25,605 bases of DNA from JBKQWK01 sp052139595 (GCA_052139595.1 JBKQWK010000092.1:1-25605); one strand, 5' to 3'; shown: positions 1 through 8,091, counted from the first letter of the stretch. Translations and numbers: made by a program. Notes: generated from the letters alone by a model not told the origin.

Positions 1-176
1 GGCTAAGAAGCAACCGCAGCTACGGCGGCGAAACCGACGCACGAGCAGTCCTGAGATGAACGCATGAAGCGCCCGGTCAGAGGAGAGACATTGTTGCGAC
101 CGAAGAGGACGACCGCGCCACTAGACGCGACCGTCACTGACCTTTGCCACCGGCATGCGCATAATGGAGCAAGCAC

Positions 177-944
177 GTGAATCCGACCCTGAACCTGCTG
201 AACAATCGCTGCTCGACGCGTGCCTGCGACCCCGTACCGCTCAGCGACGAGGTGAAGCAGGCGATTCTGCACGCAGCCATGCGCGCGCCCACGGCCGGCA
301 ACCTCATGCTGTACTCCATTATTGAAGTAACCGACCAGGCGCTCAAGGATCGACTGGCGGTGACCTGCGATCACCAGCCGTTCATCGCCCGAGCGCCGTG
401 GGTCCTCGTCTTCGTGGCTGACTATCAGAAGTGGCTCGACATCTTTGCCGTGTCGGGCGTGGACCAGCTGCCAGACGTCGAACGCCGTTCTGCGGCGGGC
501 CCCGGCGATCTGCTGCTGGCTTGCTCAGACGCCCTGATCGCCGCACAGAACGCCGTCATTGCGGCGGAGTCCCTGGGGGTCGGCTCCTGCTACATCGGCG
601 ACGTGCTTGAGCAGGCCGAGGAGCACGCAGAGCTGCTCGGCCTGCCCGAACACACGTTGCCGATCGCGATGCTGTGCTTCGGGCGGCCGGCGAAGCCCAG
701 CCGCCTCGTCCCTCGCTACGAGAAACACGTCGTCCACAAAAACCGCTACCGGCGGCTGAATGCCGAAGAGCTGCGCGAAGCCTCTGCCGAACTCGCGCAG
801 CTCCACGCCCCGCACGGGTTTGCGCCCGGCATCGCCAACATCGGCCAGGACGTTTACGCGCGCAAGTACGCGGCCGCCTTCACGCGCGAGATGAACCGCT
901 CCGTCGCCGTGTGGCTCGAGCGCTGGCAGACACCGAAGGCCTGA
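177..944 (+). CDS. Nitroreductase family protein
   Basis: Predicted FMN-dependent NAD(P)H oxidoreductase of the nitroreductase fold, 255 residues, cytoplasmic, substrate unknown. The N-terminus carries the usual FMN-phosphate-binding pattern (NNRCSTRA, residues 9-16), followed by RAPTAGN (about 37-43), the family's conserved segment. The middle holds the AAQNAVIAAESLGVGSCYIGD helix-turn that contacts FMN in this family (around residues 121-142). The C-terminal third (KHVVHKNRYR) resembles NfsA/Frp-type members rather than the short NfsB type. The GTG start at 177 is chosen because GGAG at 166-169 sits 7 nt upstream. It stands alone on the plus strand and converges on the MFS gene. The family and fold are well supported; the electron acceptor (nitroaromatic, quinone, flavin) cannot be read from sequence. 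Confidence 0.88.
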   Translation: MNPTLNLLNNRCSTRACDPVPLSDEVKQAILHAAMRAPTAGNLMLYSIIEVTDQALKDRLAVTCDHQPFIARAPWVLVFVADYQKWLDIFAVSGVDQLPDVERRSAAGPGDLLLACSDALIAAQNAVIAAESLGVGSCYIGDVLEQAEEHAELLGLPEHTLPIAMLCFGRPAKPSRLVPRYEKHVVHKNRYRRLNAEELREASAELAQLHAPHGFAPGIANIGQDVYARKYAAAFTREMNRSVAVWLERWQTPKA

Positions 945-998
945 CCATCCCCTATCCGGCGCGGCGGCGTCGCGCGGCTGGAGCGCCTACCTGAGTTC

Positions 999-1037
999 GT
1001 CGGCTACGCCTCACTGCCGTGTGATGGCCTAGCCGAC
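999..1037. terminator. Possible bidirectional terminator hairpin
   Basis: An 8-bp perfect outer stem (GTCGGCTA at 999-1006 pairing with TAGCCGAC at 1030-1037) continues, after a C/C mismatch and a one-base bulge, into GCC/GGC and TCAC/GTGA pairs closed by a 6-nt loop. It lies between the convergent nitroreductase and MFS genes and includes the MFS stop codon. There is no T-run on either side, so it is not a classical intrinsic terminator; a role in ending both transcripts or protecting 3' ends is inferred. Confidence 0.45.
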
Positions 1038-2353
1038 AGCCCCGGGAGTTCGCGCATGCTGGACCGCGGAGCTTGGGCCGCGTCCCTCACTGCCGCCGCA
1101 GCCTGATTGTCGGCGCGAATGCGGCGCAGCATCAGTGTCGCCACGACGGCAATAGCCAGTGTCGCCACGCCGCCAAGACCAAGCGCAAAGCGCGTGCCAT
1201 AGTGACTGGCGATCACGCCGGTTAACGGCGCGCCGATCGGCGTAGAGCCGAGAAACACGATCGCCCACAGAGCCATCACCCGACCGCGCATAGCTGGGCT
1301 GGCGTAGAGCTGCAGCAGGGAGTTGCCGGTGGCCATGAACAGCACGCTGGCCGTCCCCATGGGCACCAGCATGAGCAGCGTCAGCGGCAACGTTGGCGCC
1401 ACCGCCACGGCAAGGATGAACACGCCAAACAGGAAGGTGACCAGCACAAGGAGGCGATAATTCGGCCGCCGGCGAGCCGCGGCGATCAAGGCGCCAATCA
1501 AGGCGCCAATGCCCATGGCCGTCGTCAACTCACCCAGCGTGCCACCACCGCGGTGAAAGACATCATCAGCAAATAGTGGCAGAATCACGCTGAAGTTGTA
1601 GGCCAGTGTGCCCACGACTGCCATGATCAGAAGAGGCACACGCAGCTCCCAGTTGGCCCAGGCATAGCGAAAGCCAGCCCGAATCTGGCCCTTGGCGCGA
1701 GCCACCGGCGGCAGGCGGTGCAGTTCGACAGATCGCATGGCGTACAGTCCACCAATGACAGCACCGAACGAAAGCGCATTGAGCATGAACGTCCACGTCA
1801 TGCCTGCAGTGGCAATGAGGATGCCCGCGATGGCCGGACCAATGATGCGTGAACCGTTAACGATGACACTGTTCAGGCCGACGGCATTGGCGAGATCATC
1901 GGCCCCGACCATCTCGACGACGAAGCTCTGCCGGCTTGGACTGTCAATACCATTGATAAGGCCCATGATCGCCGCCAGCACCCAGACCATCCACAGTCTT
2001 ACCGAACCAGTGGCAACGAGAATACCCAGAGCCAACGCCTGTGCGGTGAAGGCTGACTGAGTAGCCAGCAGCACTTTGCGTTTATCGAAACGGTCGGCAA
2101 TGAGCCCACCGTACGCTCCCATGAAGAGCACGGGTCCAAACTGAAGTGCTGCGGTAAGGCCAAGATCAACAGCGCTACCGGTGAGCTTGATAACCAGCCA
2201 GCCCTGGGCGACCGACTGCATCCAGGTGCCACTTTGCGAAATGGTCTGACCAATGAACCAGAGACGATAGTTGCGCACGCGCAGCGAGTGGAACATGCGT
2301 AGCATGAACTCTGGTCGCCGAGGTACCAAACGAACGCCCGTCAGACTCCTCAT
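1004..2353 (-). CDS. MFS transporter (EntS/MFS_3-like efflux)
   Basis: Integral membrane exporter of the major facilitator superfamily, 449 residues, about 12 hydrophobic segments. The opening (SLRVRNYRLWFIGQTISQ, then GTWMQ) is typical of the MFS_3/EntS subgroup. Motif A appears between TM2 and TM3 as GGLIADRFDKRKVLL, and the INGIDSPSRQSFV loop after TM4 is another subgroup hallmark. The tail after the last TM is polar, Ala/Ser-rich and poorly conserved. The ATG start overlaps the marR stop by 4 bp (ATGA), and GAGG at 2361-2364 lies 7 nt upstream, so the two genes are translationally coupled. The MarR protein is therefore the likely ligand-responsive repressor of this pump. The substrate is unknown; a drug, siderophore or other small organic compound is possible. 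Confidence 0.88.
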   Translation of the reverse strand: MRSLTGVRLVPRRPEFMLRMFHSLRVRNYRLWFIGQTISQSGTWMQSVAQGWLVIKLTGSAVDLGLTAALQFGPVLFMGAYGGLIADRFDKRKVLLATQSAFTAQALALGILVATGSVRLWMVWVLAAIMGLINGIDSPSRQSFVVEMVGADDLANAVGLNSVIVNGSRIIGPAIAGILIATAGMTWTFMLNALSFGAVIGGLYAMRSVELHRLPPVARAKGQIRAGFRYAWANWELRVPLLIMAVVGTLAYNFSVILPLFADDVFHRGGGTLGELTTAMGIGALIGALIAAARRRPNYRLLVLVTFLFGVFILAVAVAPTLPLTLLMLVPMGTASVLFMATGNSLLQLYASPAMRGRVMALWAIVFLGSTPIGAPLTGVIASHYGTRFALGLGGVATLAIAVVATLMLRRIRADNQAAAAVRDAAQAPRSSMRELPGLSARPSHGSEA

Positions 2354-2886
2354 TGGTCGTCCTCAAGTAGCCGCTCGAGCACCGGCAGAGCCTCACGCAT
2401 GGCGGCCACCTCCGCCTCGCTGAGCTTGCGCAATCGTTTGGCAAGATAGGCCGTCTTGCGCGTGCGAATCCGCTGTACACGACGTCGTCCCTCGGCCGTC
2501 AGGCTCACGCGGGCAACACGACGATCGTGCGCATCGACTTCGCGATGTACCAGACCCAGGCGCTCCATGGTGGCCACCATGCGCGTCACGCTAGGTGGCT
2601 TCACGTTTTCGCGCGCTGCAAGCTGGCCTAGAGTAAGCGGCCCGCACGTTTCGATGCTGACCAGGGCAGACAGCAGACCGGGGCCGAGGTCGTTGGCCGC
2701 CTGACTGCGCAAACGACGAGCCAGACGGTTCAAGACAAGACGCAGGCGCACAGCTAGCTCGGAGTCATCGATCGTCAAAGTAGTCGTGGCCAAGGCCGCG
2801 CCGTCGACATCGGCAGAACCGTCACTACTTGCAGACCAAGCGCCTGCAGCGGCGGACACATTTTCATTGTCGGATGATCTGTTCAT
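2350..2886 (-). CDS. MarR-family transcriptional regulator
   Basis: Winged-helix repressor, 178 residues from the ATG at 2886. An in-frame TTG two codons upstream is possible but less likely. An unconserved, acidic, Ala/Ser-rich N-terminal extension of about 40 residues precedes the core. The recognition region reads LTLGQLAARENVKPPSVTRMVATMERLGLV, and the wing contains DAHDRRVARVSLTAEGRR, the diagnostic DxRD/R...LTxxG pattern of MarR proteins. The C-terminal helices (RLRKLSEAEVAAMREALPVLERLL) form the dimer interface in the family. It is the first gene of a two-gene operon with the MFS pump, and an inverted repeat covers its promoter. Autoregulation with derepression by a pump substrate is the standard model for this arrangement; the ligand is not known. 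Confidence 0.9.
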   Translation of the reverse strand: MNRSSDNENVSAAAGAWSASSDGSADVDGAALATTTLTIDDSELAVRLRLVLNRLARRLRSQAANDLGPGLLSALVSIETCGPLTLGQLAARENVKPPSVTRMVATMERLGLVHREVDAHDRRVARVSLTAEGRRRVQRIRTRKTAYLAKRLRKLSEAEVAAMREALPVLERLLEDDQ

Positions 2887-2893
2887 AGGCAAC

Positions 2894-2937
2894 TAGTTTA
2901 CCACGATAATTAGCTTTAGAAACTATCTTCCCGTCAA
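2894..2937 (-). promoter_or_regulatory. marR promoter with overlapping operator
   Basis: Read on the minus strand, TTGACG (2932-2937) is followed 17 nt later by GCTAAT as a -10. An inverted repeat TAGTTT (2894-2899) / AAACTA (2920-2925) flanks the -10 region, and a perfect 8-bp palindrome AACTAGTT lies at 2891-2898. This AT-rich patch contrasts with its GC-rich surroundings. A MarR dimer bound here would block RNA polymerase. The rest of the intergenic stretch up to 3183 shows only a repeated 11-mer (3129-3139 and 3146-3156) and the SDR ribosome binding site. Confidence 0.55.
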
Positions 2938-3183
2938 GGAGGAACCGCTGCCGACCTGGGTCGCGCGTCAGCGGCATGGTTACCGCCGACCAGCAATCTC
3001 GTTGGGAACTCGCTGGCAGCCTCGCGCGGAGGGCTCTCTCTTTCGTCGCCGCCAGAGATTGCCGGCGGCGCAAAGCGGGCACAGACGTGCGCGAGAGAAA
3101 CACGCGGAGCAGCGGGACAAGCGGAGAAGCAAGACACGCAGACGGGCAAGACACGCGGCTGACAACGCTGAGGAGGAAACAGG

Positions 3184-3918
3184 ATGAACCAGACACCGCA
3201 GACTCGGCGCAGCGCCCTGGTTTTTGGCGCGCGCAATCTCGGCAAAGCGGTTATCGAGCGCCTCGAAAGCGAGGGCTGGGCAGTCGCTGGGGTGGCACGT
3301 TCGCAGGCGACACTGGCCGACATCACGGCCAGCGGCGCGCTTGCCCTGCATGCCGACGTCACGGACGCCGCCAGTGTCGAGCAGGCACTCAATGAAGCTG
3401 CCACTGCGAACGGCGGCATTGACCTGGTCGTCAACGCCGCCGCAGCGTACGGTGGCAGCCGCCACGGCCCCTTTGGCGGCGGACCAATCGCCGAGGCAAC
3501 AGCGGACGCCTTTGAGACTTGGGCGGCGGCGCCTGCCAGGGCCGCGTTCAGCTTCCTGTCCGGGGCCGGCCGGTTTCTGCGCCGGCAAGGCCGGCCGGCA
3601 ACGATCGTGCAGGTGACCGGCGGTTCGGCTCGCCGGGCGATGAGTGGCCGTGGCTTATGGGCCGCCGGTGCCTTCGGTGTGCGCGCGGTGACCCAAGCGG
3701 CAGCACTCGAGCTGCGTGAAGAAGGCATCCACGTCGCCCTGTTGATCGTCGATGCCGGTATCGAGCCCCTCGCCGGACCGGCGACGGGCACCCGGCGCGA
3801 GGCACTCGCGGACCCGCATCAACTGGCCGCGGCTATCCTGTACCTCGCCGATCAGGGCCCGCGAGCAGCCACGCACGAGCTTCAGGTCACCCCGCTCGCC
3901 GAACGCTGGGTGCCGTGA
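3184..3918 (+). CDS. Atypical short-chain dehydrogenase/reductase (SDR)
   Basis: Rossmann-fold SDR-like protein, 244 residues, the usual length. The dinucleotide-binding loop is GARNLGK (residues 15-21), an acidic residue follows in HADVTD (56-61), and NAAAAYG (84-90) replaces NNAG. The active site departs from the family: the YxxxK dyad aligns with Trp159 and Ala163 (WAAGAFGVRAV), although Ser148 in VTGGSARR and the following helix AVTQAAALEL are normal. Without Tyr and Lys, ordinary SDR hydride transfer is unlikely, so this may be a regulatory NAD(P)-binding protein or an enzyme with rearranged catalysis. The start is firm: GAGGAGG at 3169-3175 precedes the ATG. It diverges from marR and converges on the DHA2 pump. 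The fold is confident; the function is unknown. Confidence 0.8.
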   Translation: MNQTPQTRRSALVFGARNLGKAVIERLESEGWAVAGVARSQATLADITASGALALHADVTDAASVEQALNEAATANGGIDLVVNAAAAYGGSRHGPFGGGPIAEATADAFETWAAAPARAAFSFLSGAGRFLRRQGRPATIVQVTGGSARRAMSGRGLWAAGAFGVRAVTQAAALELREEGIHVALLIVDAGIEPLAGPATGTRREALADPHQLAAAILYLADQGPRAATHELQVTPLAERWVP

Positions 3919-3999
3919 CCTCCCGCCGCGTTCCGAAGATAAGGCCTGCCGGCGCAAACTCATTCATCGTCATTACGACAAGCGCGACACCCGGCGCGA

Positions 4000-5568
4000 C
4001 TACTGTTCGACGTCGCGTCCGCCGTGCGCTGGCGCCAGTGTCATCCAGGCAACCAGGCCTGAGGCCAGGATTACGACGCCGGCGACGGTAAGCGACAGGT
4101 CAAGTCCGCTGTGAAACGAGCTGTACGCCGCCCCAATGACTTTGGCGACAACAGGGCCATACGCCTGTTCGAACCCCGCCGCGCCTTTGCCGCTTGGTAC
4201 CTGTCCCTGCTCGACCGCGGAGATCACGATCTTACGAAACGCCAGTGGCACGCCCAGCTCGGTCAGGCGATTACCCAGCCCGACGGTCAGGTAGCCGTTG
4301 ACCAGCGAGCCGAGTACGGCGACGCCGACGACCGAGCCGAGCTCGCGGCTCGTAGTCGTCGCCGAAGCCGCCATACCGGAGTGCTCCGGCGGTACCACGC
4401 CGAGCACAACGGACGTGATCGGCACCACGACGACGCCGAAGCCCATGCCAGCTAACGTCAGCGAGCCAGCGAGAGCGATGAAATCCACGTGGCCCTGAAG
4501 AACGACATCAGTAAGCAGAACACCCAGGCCGGCAGCGACACAGCCGACCGTCATCGGCAGCCGCGGACCGATACGTGCCACGCGCTTGCCGGCCACAACC
4601 GAGAAGATGATCATCGCCGCGGCCATCGGACCAAACAAACCGGCCAGACGGTAGGCGGAGTAGCCGATCACTTCCTGCAGGTACAAAGCGGTGAAAAAGA
4701 AAATTGAGAAAATGCCAAAGTAGGCAGCAAAGGCTACCGTGAGTGCACCAGCAAAGGCAGGCCGACGAAAATAGCGGATGTCGAGCATGGGCGCCTGACT
4801 GCGAAGCTCATTAGCGACGAACAGCCCGATTGTCACGGCGCCGATCACAAAGAGCGCAATGATCCACGGCGCCGCGTAGCCCGCCGTCTCACCCAGGATG
4901 ACGCCGAAGATCACCGTGCCGAGGGCCACCGGCCCGAGAATGAAGCCGGCGATATCCGGCCGAGCCGACTGCGGGTCGGCGCTCTCGGGCACAGTCATCA
5001 GCGCCGCCACGAAGATGACGGCGCCCGCCGCCAGGTTGAACCAGAAGACGTTGCGCCAGCCACCGAGCCCAACCAGCACACCTCCCAGCACCGGCCCCAG
5101 CGCCAGCGCCAACCCAGAAATCGCTGCCCAGACACCGAGGGCTCGCGCGCGCTCCTGCGGACGCAAATACATATGCCGAATCACCGAAAGTGTGCCCGGC
5201 TCACAGGCCGCTGCGCCGACGCCCATGATCGCTCGCGCTGCAATCAGGACATCAACGTTGGGAGCCAGGGCCCCGAGCAGCGAGCCGGCGATGAACACGG
5301 CCACGCCGCCAAGCATCATGCGTTTGCGGCCCAGTCGGTCGCCGAGCGTGCCGGCCGCCAGCATCAGGCTGGCAAACACCAGGGCATAGCCATTGACCAC
5401 CCACTGTAATGCAGACACCCCCGCGTGCAGGGTCGATTGCACGTCGGCGAGAGCCACACTGACGATGGTGGTATCGAGAAACGTCAGGAAGAGGACGGCA
5501 GTGACAGTCGCCAACGCTCGCCGGCGGCGACCGGCAATCGAGGCTGCCGACCCCAAGCTCTCCTCCAT
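4000..5568 (-). CDS. DHA2-family MFS drug transporter (EmrB/QacA type)
   Basis: Proton-coupled multidrug exporter, 522 residues with about 14 membrane segments, the expected size for DHA2. Motif D1/A is clear as GTLGDRLGRKRMMLGG after TM2, and motif C is GPVLGGVLVGLGGWRNVFWFN in TM5, the antiporter signature. TM1 contains the DTTIVSVAL stretch with an Asp near the membrane, common in QacA/EmrB relatives. The ATG at 5568 has a GGGGGAGG Shine-Dalgarno just upstream. It lies 37 bp downstream of the lipoprotein gene on the same strand, so cotranscription is plausible. The substrate cannot be predicted. Together with the MFS_3 pump and the SMR gene it makes three separate efflux systems in 18 kb. 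Confidence 0.9.
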   Translation of the reverse strand: MEESLGSAASIAGRRRRALATVTAVLFLTFLDTTIVSVALADVQSTLHAGVSALQWVVNGYALVFASLMLAAGTLGDRLGRKRMMLGGVAVFIAGSLLGALAPNVDVLIAARAIMGVGAAACEPGTLSVIRHMYLRPQERARALGVWAAISGLALALGPVLGGVLVGLGGWRNVFWFNLAAGAVIFVAALMTVPESADPQSARPDIAGFILGPVALGTVIFGVILGETAGYAAPWIIALFVIGAVTIGLFVANELRSQAPMLDIRYFRRPAFAGALTVAFAAYFGIFSIFFFTALYLQEVIGYSAYRLAGLFGPMAAAMIIFSVVAGKRVARIGPRLPMTVGCVAAGLGVLLTDVVLQGHVDFIALAGSLTLAGMGFGVVVVPITSVVLGVVPPEHSGMAASATTTSRELGSVVGVAVLGSLVNGYLTVGLGNRLTELGVPLAFRKIVISAVEQGQVPSGKGAAGFEQAYGPVVAKVIGAAYSSFHSGLDLSLTVAGVVILASGLVAWMTLAPAHGGRDVEQ

Positions 5569-5605
5569 CGATCCTCCCCCCGACGCTTGGACCGCCGCCC
5601 GAACT

Positions 5606-6103
5606 CTACGGCGTCGCGGTTGCCGACGGAGCAGAGGAACTCATTTTGCCTTCGAGAGTCAGCAGAGCGGTGAAACTCTGAGCTCCGACCTTCCAGACAC
5701 CGTCTACCAGAACCGCTTCACCAGCTTGGTCAGTCAGGGCCGGTTGACCGTTCAACAGGATGGAGTAGGTCACCGTCGCCGTGGTTGACGAGACGACCGT
5801 CACGGCACTTACCGTCGCCTCTGTTCCCTTGGCGATCGCCGAACCCGCCTGAGCCTGAATGGTCGTGGCAAACTGCTGACCGTTCTGGAGCAACGCGATC
5901 TTGCGTGTGGCTGACGTGGTACCGGCGAAGAACATTTCCCAGTTGGCCTTGATCTGCGCTTCGGCGGACAGAGAACTGCTCGGTGACGGCGTCGACTTCG
6001 CAGTGGTCGAACTACTCCCGCAGGCCGCGGCCACGAGCGCTACCACGATGACCAGCGCGGCAATGCCAACGCTCCTGATGGCCATACGTCTCTTGGAACT
6101 CAT
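5606..6103 (-). CDS. Small secreted lipoprotein, MTB12-like
   Basis: Predicted lipoprotein of 165 residues. Positive charges (KRR) and a hydrophobic stretch (VGIAALVIVVALV) lead to a lipobox VAAAC with the modified Cys at residue 28, followed by a Ser/Thr/Pro-rich linker to about residue 47. The globular part has the pattern IKANWEMFFAGTTSATRKIALLQNG, then a beta-rich segment ending GEAVLVDGVWKVGAQSF and a Thr/Ala/Pro tail. This resembles the low-molecular-weight antigen MTB12-like domain of actinobacteria (cystatin/NTF2-like fold), whose biochemical role is unknown. AAGGGG lies 9 nt upstream of the ATG. The DHA2 pump follows 37 bp downstream. Lipidation would depend on Lgt, encoded in this window. 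Confidence 0.75.
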   Translation of the reverse strand: MSSKRRMAIRSVGIAALVIVVALVAAACGSSSTTAKSTPSPSSSLSAEAQIKANWEMFFAGTTSATRKIALLQNGQQFATTIQAQAGSAIAKGTEATVSAVTVVSSTTATVTYSILLNGQPALTDQAGEAVLVDGVWKVGAQSFTALLTLEGKMSSSAPSATATP

Positions 6104-6578
6104 ATCCCATCACCCCTTCTACTTATGACGCTCCCTCGTCGCAACACATGGCGAGCAAGCTCGCCGGCGATGCGCGACTACGAATACCGTAAACAGTCTT
6201 ACCCAGAAACCTGTCGGTCTCTACCACCGTCGATCGGCATGCCGATGATCCGCGGCCCTACTGGTGGTCAAGCAGCGGCATAAGACTCTTCGCACACGAG
6301 ACACACGCCTGCCGGCGGCCCCGAACCACCTGCCGACACTCGCCAGGCACCACCGCTCAAGAGCACGGGCACGCTGTGCACCGTACCCTTAGCACCTCGG
6401 GATTACGCTTCGACCCTTCGCACACGGCCGCGCGAGCGCGCCACCCGGCGCCATCCGACTTACCCCGCGAACATCATCGGTCGCCACAGCGCCTAGCCGA
6501 CCGTCGGCGAGACGACGTTGCCGCTGATCGGCAGCCGCCGTACTATCGCTGCCAAGAGAATCACGGCGGGGAGGACTC
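6104..6578. other. Gene-free divergent intergenic region (475 bp)
   Basis: This region separates the minus-strand lipoprotein gene from the plus-strand GalT-like gene and must hold both promoters. I see no conserved coding potential. It contains a GC-rich inverted repeat at 6150-6165 (GGCGAGC, two-base centre, GCTCGCC) close to the lipoprotein start and a perfect 14-bp palindrome, ATCGGCATGCCGAT, at 6233-6246, a possible operator. No convincing -35/-10 pair could be assigned. The GalT ribosome binding site GGGAGGA is at 6569-6575. Confidence 0.5.
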
Positions 6579-7712
6579 ATGACACTTATCCAGTTCAGGC
6601 GCAGCGTCGAAACAGCCGCTTTCTTCAGCCCATTAGCTGGCATGGAGTGGGCCGAGCAGACGATCGAGGTGCGTCGTGACCCGCTCACGGGCATGACTGC
6701 CGTCTCTTCCTCCGAGCTGGCGACCAAGGAGCAGATGTTCTACGGCACCACCGACTGGGCGTACACCGAGAAACTGGCCGCTGACTCGCGTGACGGCTGC
6801 TTCTTCTGCCCGGAAAAAGTGATGGCGACGACGCCGCGCTACCCGGACGACCTGGTGATCGGCGGGCGCCTGCAACGCGGCCGGGCACTAGTGTTTCCCA
6901 ACCTCTTCCCCCTCGCCGCACTACACGCCGTGGTGACCTATCCCGAGCTGCATTTCTTGAGGCCATCACAGTTCACCCCGGATCTGCTCGAGGAGGGGCT
7001 CGGCGCGGCGGTCGACTTCGTCGGCCGCGCCGAGCAGGCCGCCACTATCGGCGAGCCGACGAGCGGCGCCCACGGCAGCCTGCCGCGACTTGAGCACGTC
7101 GAGCTCTGCTGCAACCACATGCTGCCCGCCGGTGCGAGTATGGCGCACCCTCACTTCCAGGTGTTTGGCGGCCCGGCTGTGCCGTGGCTGGTGGCCGCCA
7201 CATGGGAACGGGCAGCAGCGTTCAGGCTGCAGCACGGCGTGTCGTACTGGCAAACGCTGGTTGACGAAGAAACCGACCGCGGCGAACGTTTCATCGCCAG
7301 CCACGCCGGTTGTACGTGGCTGGCTCCGTTCGCGCCCACGGGCGGTCGTGAGGTCATCGCCGTGCTTCCCGATTTCGCCCGCGTCTGCGAACTTGGCGAG
7401 CCGCAAGTGGCGGCTCTCGCTGCCGGCCTGGCGCAGGTACTCGCCTGGTATGAGGGCGAGGGTCTTTCGGCGTTCAACTTCACGCTCTACGGAGGACCGC
7501 TCGGCAATTATTCAACCGAGAGCAGCGTGCCGGCCGGCCAACCGGCCGGCAGCGCCCACGCCGTCGTCCTCCGCATTGTCGCCCGGTCGGCCTTCAAGCC
7601 GGATTACCGAACTGACGACTACTTTCTGCAAAAGCAGCTCGGCGGTGAGCTGATTTTCGTGACCCCCGAGCAGATTGCCGTCACGCTCAGGCCCAGGTTC
7701 GCGACAGTCTGA
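6579..7712 (+). CDS. galT: GalT-like hexose-1-phosphate nucleotidyl transferase
   Basis: HIT-superfamily nucleotidyl transferase of the galactose-1-phosphate uridylyltransferase type, 377 residues. In GalT the uridylyl group passes from UDP-glucose to galactose-1-phosphate through a uridylyl-histidine. Visible motifs are a zinc-type CFFC (Cys74, Cys77), then NLFPLAALHAVVTYPE, then NHMLPAGASMAHPHFQV, with the HPH active site at His190-Pro-His192 and the following Gln194. The second half repeats the fold (ALAAGLAQVLAWYEGEGLSAFNFTLYGG). Canonical GalT reads HPHGQ; here a Phe replaces Gly, and no other Leloir-pathway gene is nearby, so the sugar or nucleotide may differ (ADP-glucose phosphorylase-like enzymes are an alternative). 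The start is set by GGGAGGA at 6569-6575. It converges on the 65-residue gene with only 9 bp between. Confidence 0.8.
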   Translation: MTLIQFRRSVETAAFFSPLAGMEWAEQTIEVRRDPLTGMTAVSSSELATKEQMFYGTTDWAYTEKLAADSRDGCFFCPEKVMATTPRYPDDLVIGGRLQRGRALVFPNLFPLAALHAVVTYPELHFLRPSQFTPDLLEEGLGAAVDFVGRAEQAATIGEPTSGAHGSLPRLEHVELCCNHMLPAGASMAHPHFQVFGGPAVPWLVAATWERAAAFRLQHGVSYWQTLVDEETDRGERFIASHAGCTWLAPFAPTGGREVIAVLPDFARVCELGEPQVAALAAGLAQVLAWYEGEGLSAFNFTLYGGPLGNYSTESSVPAGQPAGSAHAVVLRIVARSAFKPDYRTDDYFLQKQLGGELIFVTPEQIAVTLRPRFATV

Positions 7713-7721
7713 GCCGACTGG

Positions 7722-7919
7722 TCAAACGTTCACCGCCACCAGCGACATACCCAGCTTGCCCTCCAGCTGCTGTATCTTGGCAAGCTGGTCGGGGCTGGCC
7801 TGAACAGGCCGCATGTCGTGGCAGGAGAACGCTAGCAGCGTCACGCCGAGTTCATGCTCGAGTGATGTGATCTCGGCCAGCTCGGTGTCGGCCAGCTTGG
7901 TTGCAAGACTGCACATCAT
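7722..7919 (-). CDS. 65-residue protein with internal duplication, unknown function
   Basis: Small soluble protein made almost wholly of two copies of one helical-plus-strand motif. Residues 9-31 and 41-63 align at an offset of 32: L14/L46, I17/I49, LE 20-21/52-53, LG 24-25/56-57, L28/L60 and A30/A62 are identical, giving LxxIxxLExxLGxxLxA twice. A Cys sits before each half (Cys3 and Cys33). It has no membrane segment or signal peptide. The start is supported by AAGGGGGT at 7928-7935, 8 nt from the ATG at 7919; ATG 7916 is also possible. It is divergent from the TM1266-hydG pair and may share its control region. No function is known to me; a link to hydrogenase maturation is only a context inference. 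Confidence 0.7.
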   Translation of the reverse strand: MMCSLATKLADTELAEITSLEHELGVTLLAFSCHDMRPVQASPDQLAKIQQLEGKLGMSLVAVNV

Positions 7920-8022
7920 GGCTTCATACCCCCTTGTTGATGCCGACGAATAGTGACAGTCCTACCCACGTTGGCGCACGCAAACACCGTTCTCCGGACG
8001 ATCGCGTTGGCTTGTCGGCCCC

Positions 8023-8051
8023 TTGCCTCTGACGCTCTGGCGCGCTATGCT
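8023..8051 (+). promoter_or_regulatory. Candidate sigma-70-type promoter for TM1266-hydG
   Basis: TTGCCT at 8023-8028 and TATGCT at 8046-8051 are separated by 17 nt; each hexamer matches the consensus at four positions. A transcript from here would start near 8058 and would carry both the AATT palindrome (8061-8071, CAATT-T-AATTG) and the CRP/FNR-like dyad in its leader. No other promoter for the pair is obvious. Confidence 0.4.
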
Positions 8052-8075
8052 TAACTGGCTCAATTTAATTGTGAT

Positions 8076-8091
8076 TGTGATCTGATTCACG
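8076..8091. promoter_or_regulatory. CRP/FNR-family-like operator
   Basis: TGTGA-N6-TCACG matches the CRP consensus half-sites at nine of ten positions. It ends at the first base of the ribosome binding site GGGAG (8091-8095) of the TM1266-family gene. In this position a bound regulator would block rather than activate transcription from the promoter proposed upstream. CRP/FNR-superfamily control fits an oxygen-sensitive maturase, but which regulator binds is unknown. Confidence 0.5.

Noticed and set aside
1..176. Upstream gene remnant at the window start
   Set aside because: A TAA at 4-6 could end a gene, but too little sequence precedes it, and the open frames here are antisense to the nitroreductase.
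3121..3160. CRISPR-like or iteron repeats before the SDR gene
   Set aside because: Only one 11-mer occurs twice with a 6-bp gap; there is no regular spacing and no cas or rep gene.
2934..3791. 285-codon minus-strand frame opposite the SDR gene
   Set aside because: It has no motifs and spans both the intergenic region and the well-supported SDR gene; the translation is low-complexity Ala/Pro/Ser/Arg.
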